A DNA stretch of 64,000 nucleotides. Source: Gonocerus acuteangulatus (lineage: Eukaryota; Arthropoda; Insecta; Hemiptera; Coreidae). The first letter of the stretch is position 1. Each line of letters opens with the position of its first letter. The stretch spans positions 54,400,360 to 54,464,359 of the forward strand of contig OX328124.1 of assembly GCA_946811695.1 (NCBI GenBank). The letters run 5' to 3'. Shown here piece by piece: positions 23,644 to 34,713 of the stretch. The notes beneath the pieces were generated by a model, which did not search any database, was not told where the DNA came from, and was given only the letters and a program-made list of their open reading frames with translations. The translations under genes and the position numbers were made by a program.

Positions 23644-26600
23644 TTAAAATTCTGATGGGTTATTAATAGGCGTTAGGGGGACTAACTTTGTGAGAGGTCG
23701 CTTGTAAACACCATTGGGGGTTTTGATGGTGACTACTCTTGTGACTCCATCCTTGCCGGGATGAGTGGCAATGATCCGAGCCATCGGCCAAGATCTTAGA
23801 GGGCTGTTGGCATCCTTAATGATGACCAGATCTCCTTCCTTAACACTTTCTGTTAATTTGGTCCACTTCCTACGTTGCTGTAGTTTATGCAAGTATTCTG
23901 TCCTCCATCGCGTCCAAAAATGTTGAGAACGTTGTTTGATTAAATTCCAACGCTTAAGAGGACTTATCTTATCATCAATTAGATCATTTTCCGGGACCTC
24001 TGAAATAGGTCGGCCAATGAGAAAATGTCCAGGGGTTAAATATTCAATACCCTCATGATTCGTGCCTACAGGGGTCAAAGGGCGAGAGTTGAGCACTCCT
24101 TCTATGCTGCAAAATAAGGTAGATAGTTCTTCAAATGTAAGAGGAGTTTCTCCTATGACCTTATAGAGGGTGGATTTGGCTGATTTTATACCAGCTTCCC
24201 ACAGTCCACCAAAATGTGGGGCGGAAGGTGGATTGAATGACCACTCTATCTCTTTATTGGTTGTTGCTCTTATGCAAGCCTTTAATGAAATTCTCATCTC
24301 CTGAAGAGTGATTGGGCCTTGATCAACTTGCTTCTTCTTGTTTAGAAATCTAAAATATCGAAGCAAGTAAGAAACGGCTCTTAAAAGCTTCAAATATGAA
24401 GAGAATCGTTCCATCCATTTGACTATGTTCGTTGTTGAGCCTCCTATAGCAATGAGGATAGCCCTTTTCACCTCCGGTAAATCGTTGGTATGGATGGCGG
24501 GGTGAGGCCATTGGTTTTGTGGATATTTTAACCATTTTGGTCCCGCCCACCATAAAGGATGTTGAGGCAATTCAGAGGGAAGTATCCCACGAGAACTACA
24601 ATCGGCAGGATTCTCGGCAGTTTTTACATGATTCCATTGAGAACGGTTCGTCATTTCGAGAATCTGAACAACTCGATGAGCGACAAAGGCATTGAGTTTC
24701 TGAGAAGGTGTGGACAGCCAACCTAGGACTACCTCCGAGTCAGTGAAGAACCTTGCATCTGATATGTTCATTTTCTTTATGAGTCTATCCCAAGACTTAA
24801 GAAGCCTACTCAACAGAAGGGCGCCTGATAATTCTAACCGCGGAATGGTCATAGGCTTTATGGGAGCAAGTTTGGTTTTAGCCTTTATGAGATGGACGTT
24901 AGAGGATGATGCCGTATAATTGAGGAGATAAAGAACAGCTGAGTATCCCCTTTGAGAAGCGTCACTAAAACCAATAATCATTGAGGATGTAGTATCGATT
25001 GGTACAAGGCAACGAGGGATTTTAACTTCAGAGATTTGATGAAGATCCGATAAAAATCGGTGCCAGCGTTGGCATATTGATGGGGGTCCTTCATCGTACC
25101 AGCCGCAGTTTGAAATCCACATATCCTGAAGAATGGTTTTCGCGTAGAAAACAACAGGTGAAAGAAATCCTAGAGGATCATAAATTCGTGCTATGGCTGA
25201 TAGTATGGCCCTCTTGGAGGGATGCCAGGATGGACAGCTGATTTCATAACAGAATATATCTTGATATGGAAACCATTGCATGCCAAGCAGTTTTATTTTG
25301 GGTTCCTCTTCGGATGACAAGCTGACGGCGTTGAATTGACACTGAGACTCTTTTAGTGTGCTTAATAACTCTGGGCTGTTGCTAGCCCATTTTCCAAGTT
25401 CGAAGCAGCCTTTATTTAAGAGAGTTATCAGCTCCTTCTGAAGAAGTTTCGCTTCAGCTAATGACCTTGCACCAGAAACAACGTCATCTACATATGTGTC
25501 TTCTAGAAGTACCTTGGATGCCAGAGGGTAACAAGCTCCTTCGTCTTCGACAAGCTGCTGAAGTGTTCCTTCAGCAGAAAAGGGAGCAGATGAGGTTCCT
25601 TGTGTAACTGTGCACAGCTCGTATTCTTCACAGGAGTGTGATGGGTCAAACCGCGACAGTATATGTTGGTACTTTCGATCAGGCTGATGCACTAATATTT
25701 GGCGGTACATTTTAACAATGTCCGCCGTGAAGACAATTGTGTGAGTACGGAAGTTGGTTAAGATGTCCCTGATGTCCAATTGGAGTTTTGGGCCAACGAA
25801 TAAGTGTTCGTTCAATGAGCCGGTAGAGGTGTGACATGAGGCATCAAAGACTACTCGTAATTTCATCTTGCCGTCTTGATGTTTAACTACTGCATGATGA
25901 GGTATGGTGTAGGCAGCTGATCCTAAGGTAACTGGCCGCATATGGCCCAAATCTAAATAGTCCTTCATGAATTGATGATACTCCCTTTTTAGAGTCGGAT
26001 CTTTAGCTAACTTAGCTTCAAGATTCATAAGTCTTTTAAAGGCTTGACCTTGGGTGTTCCTTAAAGTATGGACCGAATCTTTGATGGGTAATGATACAAC
26101 ATAGCGACCCGACTCCATGCGATAATGGGTGTCTCTGAAATGCCTTTCACAATAATCATCCTCTTGAGACTTGACTATAACAGGGGTTACCTCTTCTACC
26201 TCCCAAAATTTGGTCATGATGTCTTTTAATTCTCCTTGAGACTGAATGAAAAAACTTGAGGCAGGATTCGCCTTCAAATATGATTTAAAGGGTACTGCTA
26301 CTATGAAGCCAAATATGCTGGGTAACAATTTTGGAATGTTGGAGTTGATTGTCACTGGAGCTCCTGTTACAATGTCATAAAACATGTCCCCACCTAATAA
26401 GAAGTTTACAGGGCCAGGTTTCCAGAAATCGGGATCAGCTAAAGCATAACCCTTGTAGTGATGTTTAATTGTGTCGGGCAAAGATGACTGAGGAAGTTCA
26501 CTGGTAATTTCAGTGACAATAAAAACCTCTGATGAAAGCACCTGCGATGAAGTAGCTTGAATGTTAGAGCGAATATTGCAATTTAATTTTCCCAGTGTGT

Positions 26601-26850
26601 TAGGTAGATTCACATGTCCGATTCCCGTTATCTTCTGCTTCCTGGGTAGAATCGTGAATCCCAAGTCCCTGGCGCATTCTGCAGTCATAAATGAGATTTG
26701 ACTGCCACTATCAGTGACAGCTCTGATGCTCCTATAGACTCCCTTTGAGTCCATGATTTGAATGATAGCAGTTCCTAATAATATGTCTCTCCCACCGAAG
26801 ATGCTAGTGAAAGTGACCCCACCATCATTTTGAATATTCTGGGTAGCCAC
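23644..26850 (-). CDS. BEL/Pao pol: protease, RT, RNase H, partial integrase
   Basis: The 1068-residue open segment continues the gag frame after the stop at 27013-27015; the first Met at 26850 is not a natural start. The aspartic protease motif VTDSGSQISF is near residue 46. RT lies at roughly 300-520 with a YVDD box near 450, and RNase H starts near GFSDASQRGYSA (~625). The integrase keeps its C-terminal half (PPSAPHFGGLWEAG, LNSRPLTPVG, and a DLVIIKDANSPLRSWPMAR-like end). Going from the domain start (GPITLQEMR) to EIEWSFNPPS takes only about 20 residues, so the HHCC zinc domain and the part that normally holds the first two catalytic Asp are deleted in frame. Reverse transcription might be encoded; integration is not. 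Confidence 0.9.
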   Translation of the reverse strand: MATQNIQNDGGVTFTSIFGGRDILLGTAIIQIMDSKGVYRSIRAVTDSGSQISFMTAECARDLGFTILPRKQKITGIGHVNLPNTLGKLNCNIRSNIQATSSQVLSSEVFIVTEITSELPQSSLPDTIKHHYKGYALADPDFWKPGPVNFLLGGDMFYDIVTGAPVTINSNIPKLLPSIFGFIVAVPFKSYLKANPASSFFIQSQGELKDIMTKFWEVEEVTPVIVKSQEDDYCERHFRDTHYRMESGRYVVSLPIKDSVHTLRNTQGQAFKRLMNLEAKLAKDPTLKREYHQFMKDYLDLGHMRPVTLGSAAYTIPHHAVVKHQDGKMKLRVVFDASCHTSTGSLNEHLFVGPKLQLDIRDILTNFRTHTIVFTADIVKMYRQILVHQPDRKYQHILSRFDPSHSCEEYELCTVTQGTSSAPFSAEGTLQQLVEDEGACYPLASKVLLEDTYVDDVVSGARSLAEAKLLQKELITLLNKGCFELGKWASNSPELLSTLKESQCQFNAVSLSSEEEPKIKLLGMQWFPYQDIFCYEISCPSWHPSKRAILSAIARIYDPLGFLSPVVFYAKTILQDMWISNCGWYDEGPPSICQRWHRFLSDLHQISEVKIPRCLVPIDTTSSMIIGFSDASQRGYSAVLYLLNYTASSSNVHLIKAKTKLAPIKPMTIPRLELSGALLLSRLLKSWDRLIKKMNISDARFFTDSEVVLGWLSTPSQKLNAFVAHRVVQILEMTNRSQWNHVKTAENPADCSSRGILPSELPQHPLWWAGPKWLKYPQNQWPHPAIHTNDLPEVKRAILIAIGGSTTNIVKWMERFSSYLKLLRAVSYLLRYFRFLNKKKQVDQGPITLQEMRISLKACIRATTNKEIEWSFNPPSAPHFGGLWEAGIKSAKSTLYKVIGETPLTFEELSTLFCSIEGVLNSRPLTPVGTNHEGIEYLTPGHFLIGRPISEVPENDLIDDKISPLKRWNLIKQRSQHFWTRWRTEYLHKLQQRRKWTKLTESVKEGDLVIIKDANSPLRSWPMARIIATHPGKDGVTRVVTIKTPNGVYKRPLTKLVPLTPINNPSEF

Positions 26851-27012
26851 AGTTTGGGGTTGGTGCAGCCAGGTGTGATGTGTTTGATTGCATGTTGTGC
26901 ATCTTCTAATGGATGTGCAGGCGTTCGTACGATGTTTACCGGATAAGCAATTCTTACAGCCTTGCCAATCTTTTAAAAGGTCTAACTTGTTAGCAGGGGA
27001 GGCCTTCTTAAA

Positions 27013-28230
27013 TTAAATGCATTGATATAGGCTATGTGTAGAATTGCAAACGGGACATTGGAACTGACGACTGGTATTGCTACTTTGTTTAAAGTTTGGA
27101 TGTTGCTTGGAGGGCTTTGATTCGGATGTGGTACCCTCAGCAAATAAAGCACCTTTAGAGTAGGAGACGTAGCGAGGGGATGATGCACTTTGACTTGTGT
27201 AAGCCTTGCTACTTGAAGATGGCTCACTTTCAGAGTAGATTGTGTCTAGGGATTTCCATTCAACCTTTATGTAATCAACTAAATTTGGGTAAGTAGGAAA
27301 CTCGACATCCGTGTACTTCTTTTTAAAATTTTGTTTTGAGACTGGATCTAAACATCTTAACACCAGAAATGAAAGAATGAAGTCACCAAGATCGGGAATT
27401 TGGAGATGCTTAAGAGAATCGATGCCCTCGATAACGTTGGTGATAAGATTCTTCAAAGTTGTGGCGTTAGGGCGTCCAGTGAGTGGCTTAAACTCGAAGA
27501 CCTTTCTTAGATAGGTGTATGCAAGTTTGCGCTTGTCGTCGTTATGTTCCAGGAGCACCTTCCAAGCCTGTTGATAATTTGACTCTGTAAGACTGACAGT
27601 AGCCACAAGAGAACGAGCAGGTCCCTTAAGACACGAAACCAGGAACAAGAATTTTTCCATGTCGGAGATTGTAGTTTCGTCGTGTATTAATGCCTTATAC
27701 CAATCTCTGAAAACAGGCCATTCTTTGGAATTACCATCGAATTGTGGGAGTTCTATTTGTGGGAGTCTTGCACGAACGGATTTACTCTCATTCAATGCAG
27801 AGTTAGTGGAAGCTGTCGCGGGCAATGTAGTGGATGCACTAGGATTAATAGGACATGTAGGAGTGGGATTCATGTACTCTTCATAAATCGCACATGCTTC
27901 ATAGTAATATTCCCGCACAACCTTGGGCCAGATTTTCTTCTCTTCCCCAGGAAATTGTTCAGGCATTCCTCGCGAAATATAAAAGCCTTGAAGTTGAACC
28001 CATGTCTCATTTAACTGTTGGAAATAAGGTCTAAGCTCCTTATACATCCCTTTAAACAGGAACAACTGGCTAGGATCAGTCTTGATCTTCATTCCTTGAT
28101 CGCGTATGGCTTTAATCTGACCTGGGATCCCTTTGAGTCTGGAGATGAGAGTATTGACCTCCCGAATGTCCTCTGTGGACAGGTCTTCGATTCGTGGCAT
28201 GGCGAAAGATGGAAAGATTTCAAGAAGCAA
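27013..28230 (-). CDS. BEL/Pao gag
   Basis: 405 residues of capsid-type protein. The likely start is the Met at 28200 (MPRIEDLSTED), with an upstream in-frame Met at 28230. The central part (LPQIELPQFDGNSKEWPVF, then FLFLVSCLKGPAR) is typical of the BEL/Pao gag domain. It ends inside the first zinc knuckle (CPVCNSTHSLYQC) at a TAA (27013-27015). The same frame then runs on through two more knuckles (CKNCLSGKHRTNAC and CTTCNQTHHTWLH) into pol. The stop is most simply a disabling point mutation in a fused gag-pol frame. The start codon lies within the sequence shared with the 3' LTR. Confidence 0.88.
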   Translation of the reverse strand: MLLEIFPSFAMPRIEDLSTEDIREVNTLISRLKGIPGQIKAIRDQGMKIKTDPSQLFLFKGMYKELRPYFQQLNETWVQLQGFYISRGMPEQFPGEEKKIWPKVVREYYYEACAIYEEYMNPTPTCPINPSASTTLPATASTNSALNESKSVRARLPQIELPQFDGNSKEWPVFRDWYKALIHDETTISDMEKFLFLVSCLKGPARSLVATVSLTESNYQQAWKVLLEHNDDKRKLAYTYLRKVFEFKPLTGRPNATTLKNLITNVIEGIDSLKHLQIPDLGDFILSFLVLRCLDPVSKQNFKKKYTDVEFPTYPNLVDYIKVEWKSLDTIYSESEPSSSSKAYTSQSASSPRYVSYSKGALFAEGTTSESKPSKQHPNFKQSSNTSRQFQCPVCNSTHSLYQCI

Positions 28231-28981
28231 GGAAAAAGAAAAATGGGCCTATCAAAACCGACCAACCATGAAAAAATTCCAAAATGAAAATTAAATAATA
28301 TAGCAGAATGCTGAGGACAAGTACAAATTTGAAATACAAATCCTTAAAGTTTTGATATTTAAAGAATGGAATATCAAAAACACATGTTGCTCAACAAATA
28401 AACAAGGCACTGCGATCCGGCCCGGAGGACCACAATGTTGTAGCGGGTAGTGGTTCAAAGTGAGCCGTTCCTATCCCTACTACCATCCCCTAAATGGTTC
28501 GAGAGAACAGGGGTTAAAAGAAAATTAAAAACACCGGTTGCAATGACTTGTATATGATTTATTGAGATTATCCCAAATGGGGTATTGTTATGTTTTCAAA
28601 CCAAGAAGCATAATAGACATATATAATGTTATTGCAGCTATGAATGTAGACTCACCACTCTTGAATATTTATGAAAGTCCTCTGAGAACTACATTCAAAG
28701 TTGGTCTAGAAATCACCTTCAGCTGAGATGAATCACACTGGTAGTCGGGGTTACGATGACTTGGTGATGACTATGAAGGCTCTCAGATGCGCCAATGTAA
28801 TTTTTATGTGGCGAAAAGAGTTATAAATGCAGGAGCAATTTAAACATGTGGCCTGGCTATATTGTCCTACTACTGATACGGGGCCGAGGGTAGCCGAGCC
28901 AAGCCGAGCAGAACTTAGACGAAATACAGAGGCAAACTAATAATATTTGAACTTACACTATGAATGTATGTTGCCTCAACA
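28189..28981 (-). repeat. BEL 5' LTR
   Basis: 793 bp matching the 3' LTR. On the minus strand it starts TGTTGAGG, and similarity stops at CACGAATC. The terminal ACA expected from the other LTR is replaced by GAA, which is already gag coding sequence. Confidence 0.85.
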
Positions 28982-29095
28982 ACGGGTCCTGAAACGAAAA
29001 AACTCAACATGCTGCAGTCTGGACCCGAGCTCGCATCTCCCGCATGAGAATTCAAGGCGTTAGGCACAGGACCATGGGGAGACCACGGTTTACCT
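28982..29095 (-). repeat. SINE-2, part right of the BEL insertion
   Basis: On the minus strand it has 'cctaacgccttgaattctca' and 'tgcgggagatg', matching the tRNA-Glu-like head of the copy at 50064. Box B is degraded. Confidence 0.65.
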
Positions 29096-29099
29096 ATTA

Positions 29100-30020
29100 T
29101 TATCATTGTTATTTTAATAACTGAGTCGGCTGTTTAAATAAACGTAAGCGATCAAAACGTATTATGCTTATTTTAAAAGCTGTCTTGCCGAGACATGTTT
29201 ATAGTTTACGAAGTCCTTTGGGACGGACTTGTATCTTCTAGCAGTATTGAGAAAATGATGAAGCCTATGAATAAAGGATTTTAAGTGCATTGCTAGTTTT
29301 GTTTACCTAGTTATCAATTTTAGGTTGAGGAGTTAGTTCGCCATCAATATAAAGTATGAAATCAAAACCAACCAACAATCCCTGAGTAGAATCGTGTTTG
29401 TAGGCAGAAGTGCTTTCTCTGTCTTGGATGCCTGGGTCAATAATGCAGCGGGTTCGAGTCCACCCTGTACACAAACTCTTGCATTATTCCCTCCGGAAGG
29501 GTTGTACTCTATTTTTGTACAGCATTCCCCTTTAGGTCTCTTTTTAAAGTGTGCACTAACCTTGAAAAATGCAGTCTACTGCCCTGCCCGTATCTCTGCT
29601 CTAAGACTTCCCAAGGAATCGTTCCAGTCCTGTTTAGTGTCTCCCAGGACGCTGTTCCCTTTATCTTGGGTCCTTTGTTCCTGGAAAGAGGGGAAAAATG
29701 AGTGAAGCCCATAGAATATTCCCCCACTTCGCTTTTATTTTCCCAAGGAGAAGGTATGTAAAACACCAATGTTTCACTCGCAGCAACTGCTTCAAAATGC
29801 ACTCGTTTGGCTTTTAACAAAACCTCTATATACTACACAGTACGATTTATTATTAAGAAAAATTAACTCAGCAAGCTTTGGCTTCTGTGGATTAATGAAC
29901 TTACTATGCTGAGATATGTAGCCCGATAGTCCAATTGGCATTCGAGCGTTAACGTGCTCTAGGATCAAATTCATTTTTTCAGGAGGAAGTTCATTTTTTT
30001 TTTAAAATATCAATATGAGG
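29100..30020. other. Non-coding stretch, no gene seen
   Basis: A box-B-like GGGTTCGAGTCC at 29449 suggests another tRNA-derived scrap. The overlapping 103-codon frames on both strands (29394-29820) have no recognised domain. Confidence 0.45.
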
Positions 30021-30024
30021 ATCT

Positions 30025-30140
30025 CCCCGTCCTCCGTGTGGCTAACGCCTTGGATTCTCATACGGGAGAAGGGGGTTCAAGTCCCACTGACAGCAGGCTG
30101 TGTTTCTTTATATCAGGGCCCGTTGAAGGAATTCCCTGGT
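30025..30140 (+). mobile_element. SINE-2 copy, degraded
   Basis: 'tggctaacgccttggattct', 'catacgggaga' and the box B 'gggttcaagtccca' match the head of the 50064 copy. The tail ('tatcagggcccgttgaagga') also follows. No poly(A) is left. Confidence 0.7.
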
Positions 30141-30744
30141 GCACCATGGATGTTGAGGACGGTTCGTACCTATAGGACATCCCGTCGCTAATCGTCTTGA
30201 TGCGAAAAATAAAGATTTGAAAATCAGGATGTAAACCGTCCAGTGTATTTATAGTAATAACATTGCCTGGCTTCAGATATGTATGAAACATGGTATTATA
30301 AAAGGATCCTTTGCTGTCTTTAGATAAATTTATTTGACATGCTTTCATACGATCAAGGGAATGTTGGTTCTCATTTTAGTCTAGTGAGTTAAAAAATGCT
30401 CCAAAAATAAAGATTTAAAAAAATAAATTACATTCAATTGTGTGATTAAGTATAACAAGCATTACAATTTTCACATCCCTACTTTATCTAAAAATATTTA
30501 CATAGATTTCATTGTTTTACTGACAACGAAAAAAAAATATTTTGTTTTCATTCGTGTTTACTATTGTATGATTTTATTTATAAATAGTTATCGCATCTCT
30601 ACCCTTCGAGGGCTTTGGTTCGTGGCTTTTATTGATATTTAGGAAAAAATAAAATAAAGGTTATTAATATTTTAATGATAAACCAAAACATGACAGGCAA
30701 TATTTTCGGCCGTTTTGAAGTTTATTTGTATTTATTTATTTTTT

Positions 30745-30890
30745 AAGGCGCACTAGGCCATTAGCGCAGGGCTATTTTTATGTAACCACCTTTTCAAAAC
30801 GTCTATTGTACGGCAGGCGGGACTCGAACCCGGATCTCCCGCATCCAAGGCATTAAGACCAAATGGAGACCCAAAATCAATTCATTTTTT
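30745..30890 (-). mobile_element. SINE-2 copy, degraded
   Basis: On the plus strand the order is tail ('ggccattagcgcagggc'), then box B complement ('gggactcgaacccg'), then 'gatctcccgcatcc' and 'ggagaccc', which is a minus-strand SINE-2 with a recognisable head. Confidence 0.7.
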
Positions 30891-30899
30891 TAATACTTT

Positions 30900-31361
30900 C
30901 ATTTTACTTCTCCACATACTCTTTCTTTTACTTCATTTATTTAAATAATCCAATCTTGATTGAGCATAAATTGTCTCTGAATCAGTCCAGACTAAAATAC
31001 AACTAGAAGATTGAAATTAAACGATTCTTCTCTAATAGCTTTGGAGCGTCAAAAGGTAGCAACCGTTTTATAGGTTGTTGATTGCTTTTCCTCCGGAGAG
31101 ATAAAATTACATTTCCCCTCCGAAATTCTGAATCGATTCCATATTCCGAAGAGAGGGTGTTTGGATGAGATGCATGAAGATCTTCTCCAACATCCCCTAA
31201 TTTATAGGATTGAATAGTGCTTCAGGGTTCCCCAGCCTTCATAACTATAACTCCTCCTTTGCCTTCTTATGCCCTAACACGCCTGAGGAATTTCTGATAG
31301 GATGTGTGCCATGCTAAGGGTGCCTCTAACGCAAGGTAATTCTAAATCCAGAATATGTTTT

Positions 31362-31397
<36 letters not shown>

Positions 31398-31980
31398 TCT
31401 GTGAGTCAGAACGTATTCCTCATGACCTACTTACGAGACGGTTAAAATTATTTTTCATATTTGATTATTAGTGGAATATAAATAAATATATATTCTTATT
31501 ATATATGTCCTGTTACTTATAGTTGCAGTCACTAAATATAGAGAACATTGCTCTTTAAACTGTCAACATGCCTCAAATAAAGAAGAATTCTTATGTTCTC
31601 AGTTACAAAACCTGTAATGTATTTGTTCAGAAGCCCTTAAAAAATGAATTGGATCCCTTTGTCCTGGGTGATAAATTAATAATTGATGTTTTATTTATTT
31701 ATTTAATTTAATTAGTTTTTCGCTTCTTGGCAATAACACAGTGAGCAGCATCTTCTGAACTTAGTCTCACTAGGAAACCAACTTGTTTGCTTGTATATTT
31801 TTAAATGTACGTGTTAAGGTAGTGAGATAGGGGTTTAAATGATAATATCACTTAAAATTTGTGGGAACGTAATGTTTTCAAGACAACACGCTTTCGGTCA
31901 TCAAATGTTTTATTATAAAGATGTTTTATTATAACAGTATTTAAGAAATTACAAGAGAGCTTAATTTTTATTTTATTTAT
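30900..31980. other. Non-coding stretch with a 30-bp poly(T) run
   Basis: Poly(T) at 31365-31394 may be the tail of an unidentified minus-strand retroposon. No coding region seen. Confidence 0.45.
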
Positions 31981-31989
31981 TTTTTCTTT

Positions 31990-32090
31990 ACTGCCCACCG
32001 ACGCCTGGGCCATTTGCACCAACATCCATGGTGAAGCCGAGAATTTTCTCAACTGGCCCTGAAATGAGAAAAATTCCATTTTTCTATTAA
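31990..32090 (-). repeat. SINE-2 tail fragment
   Basis: 'caccaacatccatgg' and 'ctcaactggccctgaaatga' match the SINE-2 tail. The head is absent. Confidence 0.6.
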
Positions 32091-32538
32091 AATGTTTGAG
32101 AAACCGTAGTTAGTGGATAGTCCATTCGAATGGTTGAACAATTTTAGAAATGAGACGTTATGGACTTATTGTATGTTTTTTAAGATTTTTCACACGCTGT
32201 CCCTATAAAATATGTTTTGGCTTAAATTTTGTTAGGACTGCCATGTATCTTGAATTTATAGTTCTGGTTTTGTTTCATTGAAGGCAAACTATTCTAAGTT
32301 TCTATCCGTAGCTACCTATCTCTGGCAAAAATAAGCATTTCCTAAGCTATCTGCGAGCAGGGTATTTTTTTTTTTTTTTTTTTGTGAATATACGGATGAT
32401 TTGTCCAAATGTTCGTTTTAGCACTTTCCTCCGAAGGAAAGTAGCTATTGAGGTTGGACTCATGACGGAATTTTCAAAAAATTTCTTCAAATCTTTATCG
32501 ATCCTACCTAGTAGACACCGAAAATGACCCCCGTTAAA

Positions 32539-32594
<56 letters not shown>

Positions 32595-32698
32595 ATTCTT
32601 GTGGATGACCCAAAATATTTCTTAATGCATTTCGTTCTTTTAGGCTTAGGGTCGGGAAAAAGTAGTACTTCCTTGTGTCAAACCACTTTATTTTTTCT

Positions 32699-32743
32699 GC
32701 CCTACATGTTTCGTGCTTAATTCATTCGCACCTCATCAGGGGC
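32699..32743 (-). ncRNA. Hammerhead-like motif, left arm
   Basis: Reverse complement of the motif at 34714-34758, identical over the whole 45 nt. Confidence 0.65.
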
Positions 32744-32786
32744 ACTTCTGCAACCAAATCCATTTTTGTACCTCCCAATAATAGCT

Positions 32787-33732
32787 CTTCCATCCAACCA
32801 GAATGTCTTTATACGGAAGCACCCTGGACTCTGCCACCTATCAGACTGAATCTTACCTTAACTAAATTTCTCAAGAAGCACACGATTCAACAAATCTTTT
32901 CTCATGAATATAACAAGATCCGCAGCGAGATGCCATTCTCTTCTATAGTTTTTACCGACGGATCTAAAAGCGATGATGGTGTTGGTGCAGCATTTTTGTC
33001 CGACAGTGGTTCAGGAATGTTCTCTTTACCTCCTGAAGCATCCATCTTCACCGCGGAACTAGTTGCCATATCCAAAGCTCTCCATACAGTAACTACTCCA
33101 AATTCTCAATTAGCAGTTTTCTCCGATTCCCTTTCCGCCCTTCTAGCATTAAAAAATTCCCAAGGCACCCAGTAGTTTTAGATATATTCACTTCTCTAGC
33201 ATCTCTCAATAAAAATAAATGCTCCGTTACATTCTGCTGGATTCCCAGTCACTCCGGCATAAAAAGAAATGAGGAAGTCGACCTTTTAGCAAAGAGGGCC
33301 ATTAAGGAAGGGGTTCGTGTTTCCAGCATGACATCAAATGATTTTGCAATATCCATAAAACGGAAAACATGGGGACCATGGGAAGAAAAATGGTTTTTAA
33401 CAACTGAAAATAAATTAAGGCAACTTAAATCTAGTGTACAATCGTGGAGGTCATCGGTGCGCCGGACGAGAAGGGAGGAAGTTGTTATAACCCGTCTTCG
33501 TATAGGCCACCCGAAAGTTACTCACTCATATCTGATGTCAAAAGGTGATCCACCGATGTGTGAAGTTTGTGGGACAGTAAAACATATTCTTCTAGATTGC
33601 CAATCCTACGCCATGGAAAGACAACAAAATCAACTAGGGACAACAATTGATGATATTCTAGGCGATGATTCGACAAATTTAACAAAATTAATAAACTTCC
33701 TTAAATCAACAGGTTTATTCGATAAATTATAG
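32787..33732 (+). pseudogene. LINE RNase H and CCHC tail, 5'-truncated
   Basis: This is the last part of an I/R1-type LINE polyprotein. The RNase H domain has FTDGSKSDD (Asp), FTAELVAISK (Glu), VFSDSLSALLAL (Asp) and, after a frameshift near 33165, CWIPSHSGI and RNEEVDLLAKRA (Asp), so all four catalytic positions are kept. A C-terminal zinc knuckle CEVCGTVKHILLDC and LKSTGLFDKL before the stop complete it. The RT and endonuclease are missing; the left boundary coincides with the inverted arm. The frameshift makes it non-functional as read. Confidence 0.85.
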
Positions 33733-34676
33733 CTTTAGTAATTTGGATCTCAATATAAAATTAGTTTGAATGAGGAGCGATTCGGGGTGGGGGTGTGCTG
33801 GCGTCCGGGGCCTTGCATCGGCCTCTAGACCAGAACGGTCCCAGCCATGGTGGGATGTGGTGGGTACTAAGGAAGCCATGCTATGTAAACCCAGCACATC
33901 CCACGACTCATGCCTGTAAGTGTCACATCATAGACTCCAAGAGAGAGCTAGTGCTGGGTCCTCGGGCTGTCCTGTGCTCCTCTACTTCGGATCGTTCTTC
34001 TCACCTCACTTTATTAATTTTTTTTTTAATTTTTTCTCCCTAAACAACAAATAAAATATAGTATATTCAATTGACTCCTTAATGAATACCCTTTAAAATG
34101 CATAATTTTTTTTTTTTTTTTTTAATAATCTAGTTCTGTAAATGTGAAACAGCAATATCTGCTATCTTTCTTCGGTGAGGTGCAGCTTCTCTCCCTATCC
34201 GTGGCCTGGGTTCCGCCGGGTTCGGTCCTGCCGTGACATCGCTGTACTCTCTGGACTGTCACAGTCCCGGGCTCTGGAGATTGTGGACGCCCTCCCGGGG
34301 GAGGGGGCGAGCACAACTCCCATTAGAGCCTTGCATGGTTAAGTTTCCCCTGTTAAAGCATTTTTACAAGGAGAGCAGTGCAGCGGTGTCGCGGTGGTTC
34401 TGGGCTCGGACGGTGCCCTTTCCGCGGTGTGGGCTGGAGGCTTATAGATTTTTTTTTTTCTTTAATTCAATTATTCATTTTCTATATAATAACATTAAAA
34501 AATGTATTTAAGATTTATTTAAGAGATTCCTTCCTTTCGTTGGGTGCCCATGACCTCCCGCGGTTGAATACACCCTTCAGAACGATAAAAAAAGTCAGAT
34601 TTTAATAAAAAATGTTTGTTAAAGTTATTTTAAAATCTGACTTTTAAAAAATTTTGTATATTTTAAATATGTTTAA
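33733..34676 (+). other. LINE 3' UTR-like, GC-richer segment
   Basis: No coding region supported. It is richer in GC than its surroundings (33780-34000 and 34190-34440) and carries T-rich tracts near 34018 and 34108. Two head-like GC blocks might come from different elements. Confidence 0.45.
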
Positions 34677-34713
34677 TATTGGGAGGTACAAAAATGGATT
34701 TGGTTGCAGAAGT

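Larger units (their letters stand above)
22810..28981 (-). mobile_element. BEL/Pao LTR retrotransposon, defective
   Basis: Two LTRs, TG...CA in form, bracket a gag-pol region on the minus strand. The 5-bp target duplication ACGGG lies at 22805-22809 and 28982-28986. A purine-rich tract (GGTGGGCGGAA) abuts the 3' LTR at 23615. The protein domains run gag, protease, RT, RNase H, integrase, the BEL/Pao order. Defects are a stop inside the gag zinc-knuckle region, loss of most of the integrase core, and no visible primer-binding site. Confidence 0.9.

Noticed and set aside
29394..29820. Protein-coding gene (103-codon frames on both strands)
   Set aside because: The frames overlap on opposite strands, show no known domain and lie by a tRNA-derived scrap.
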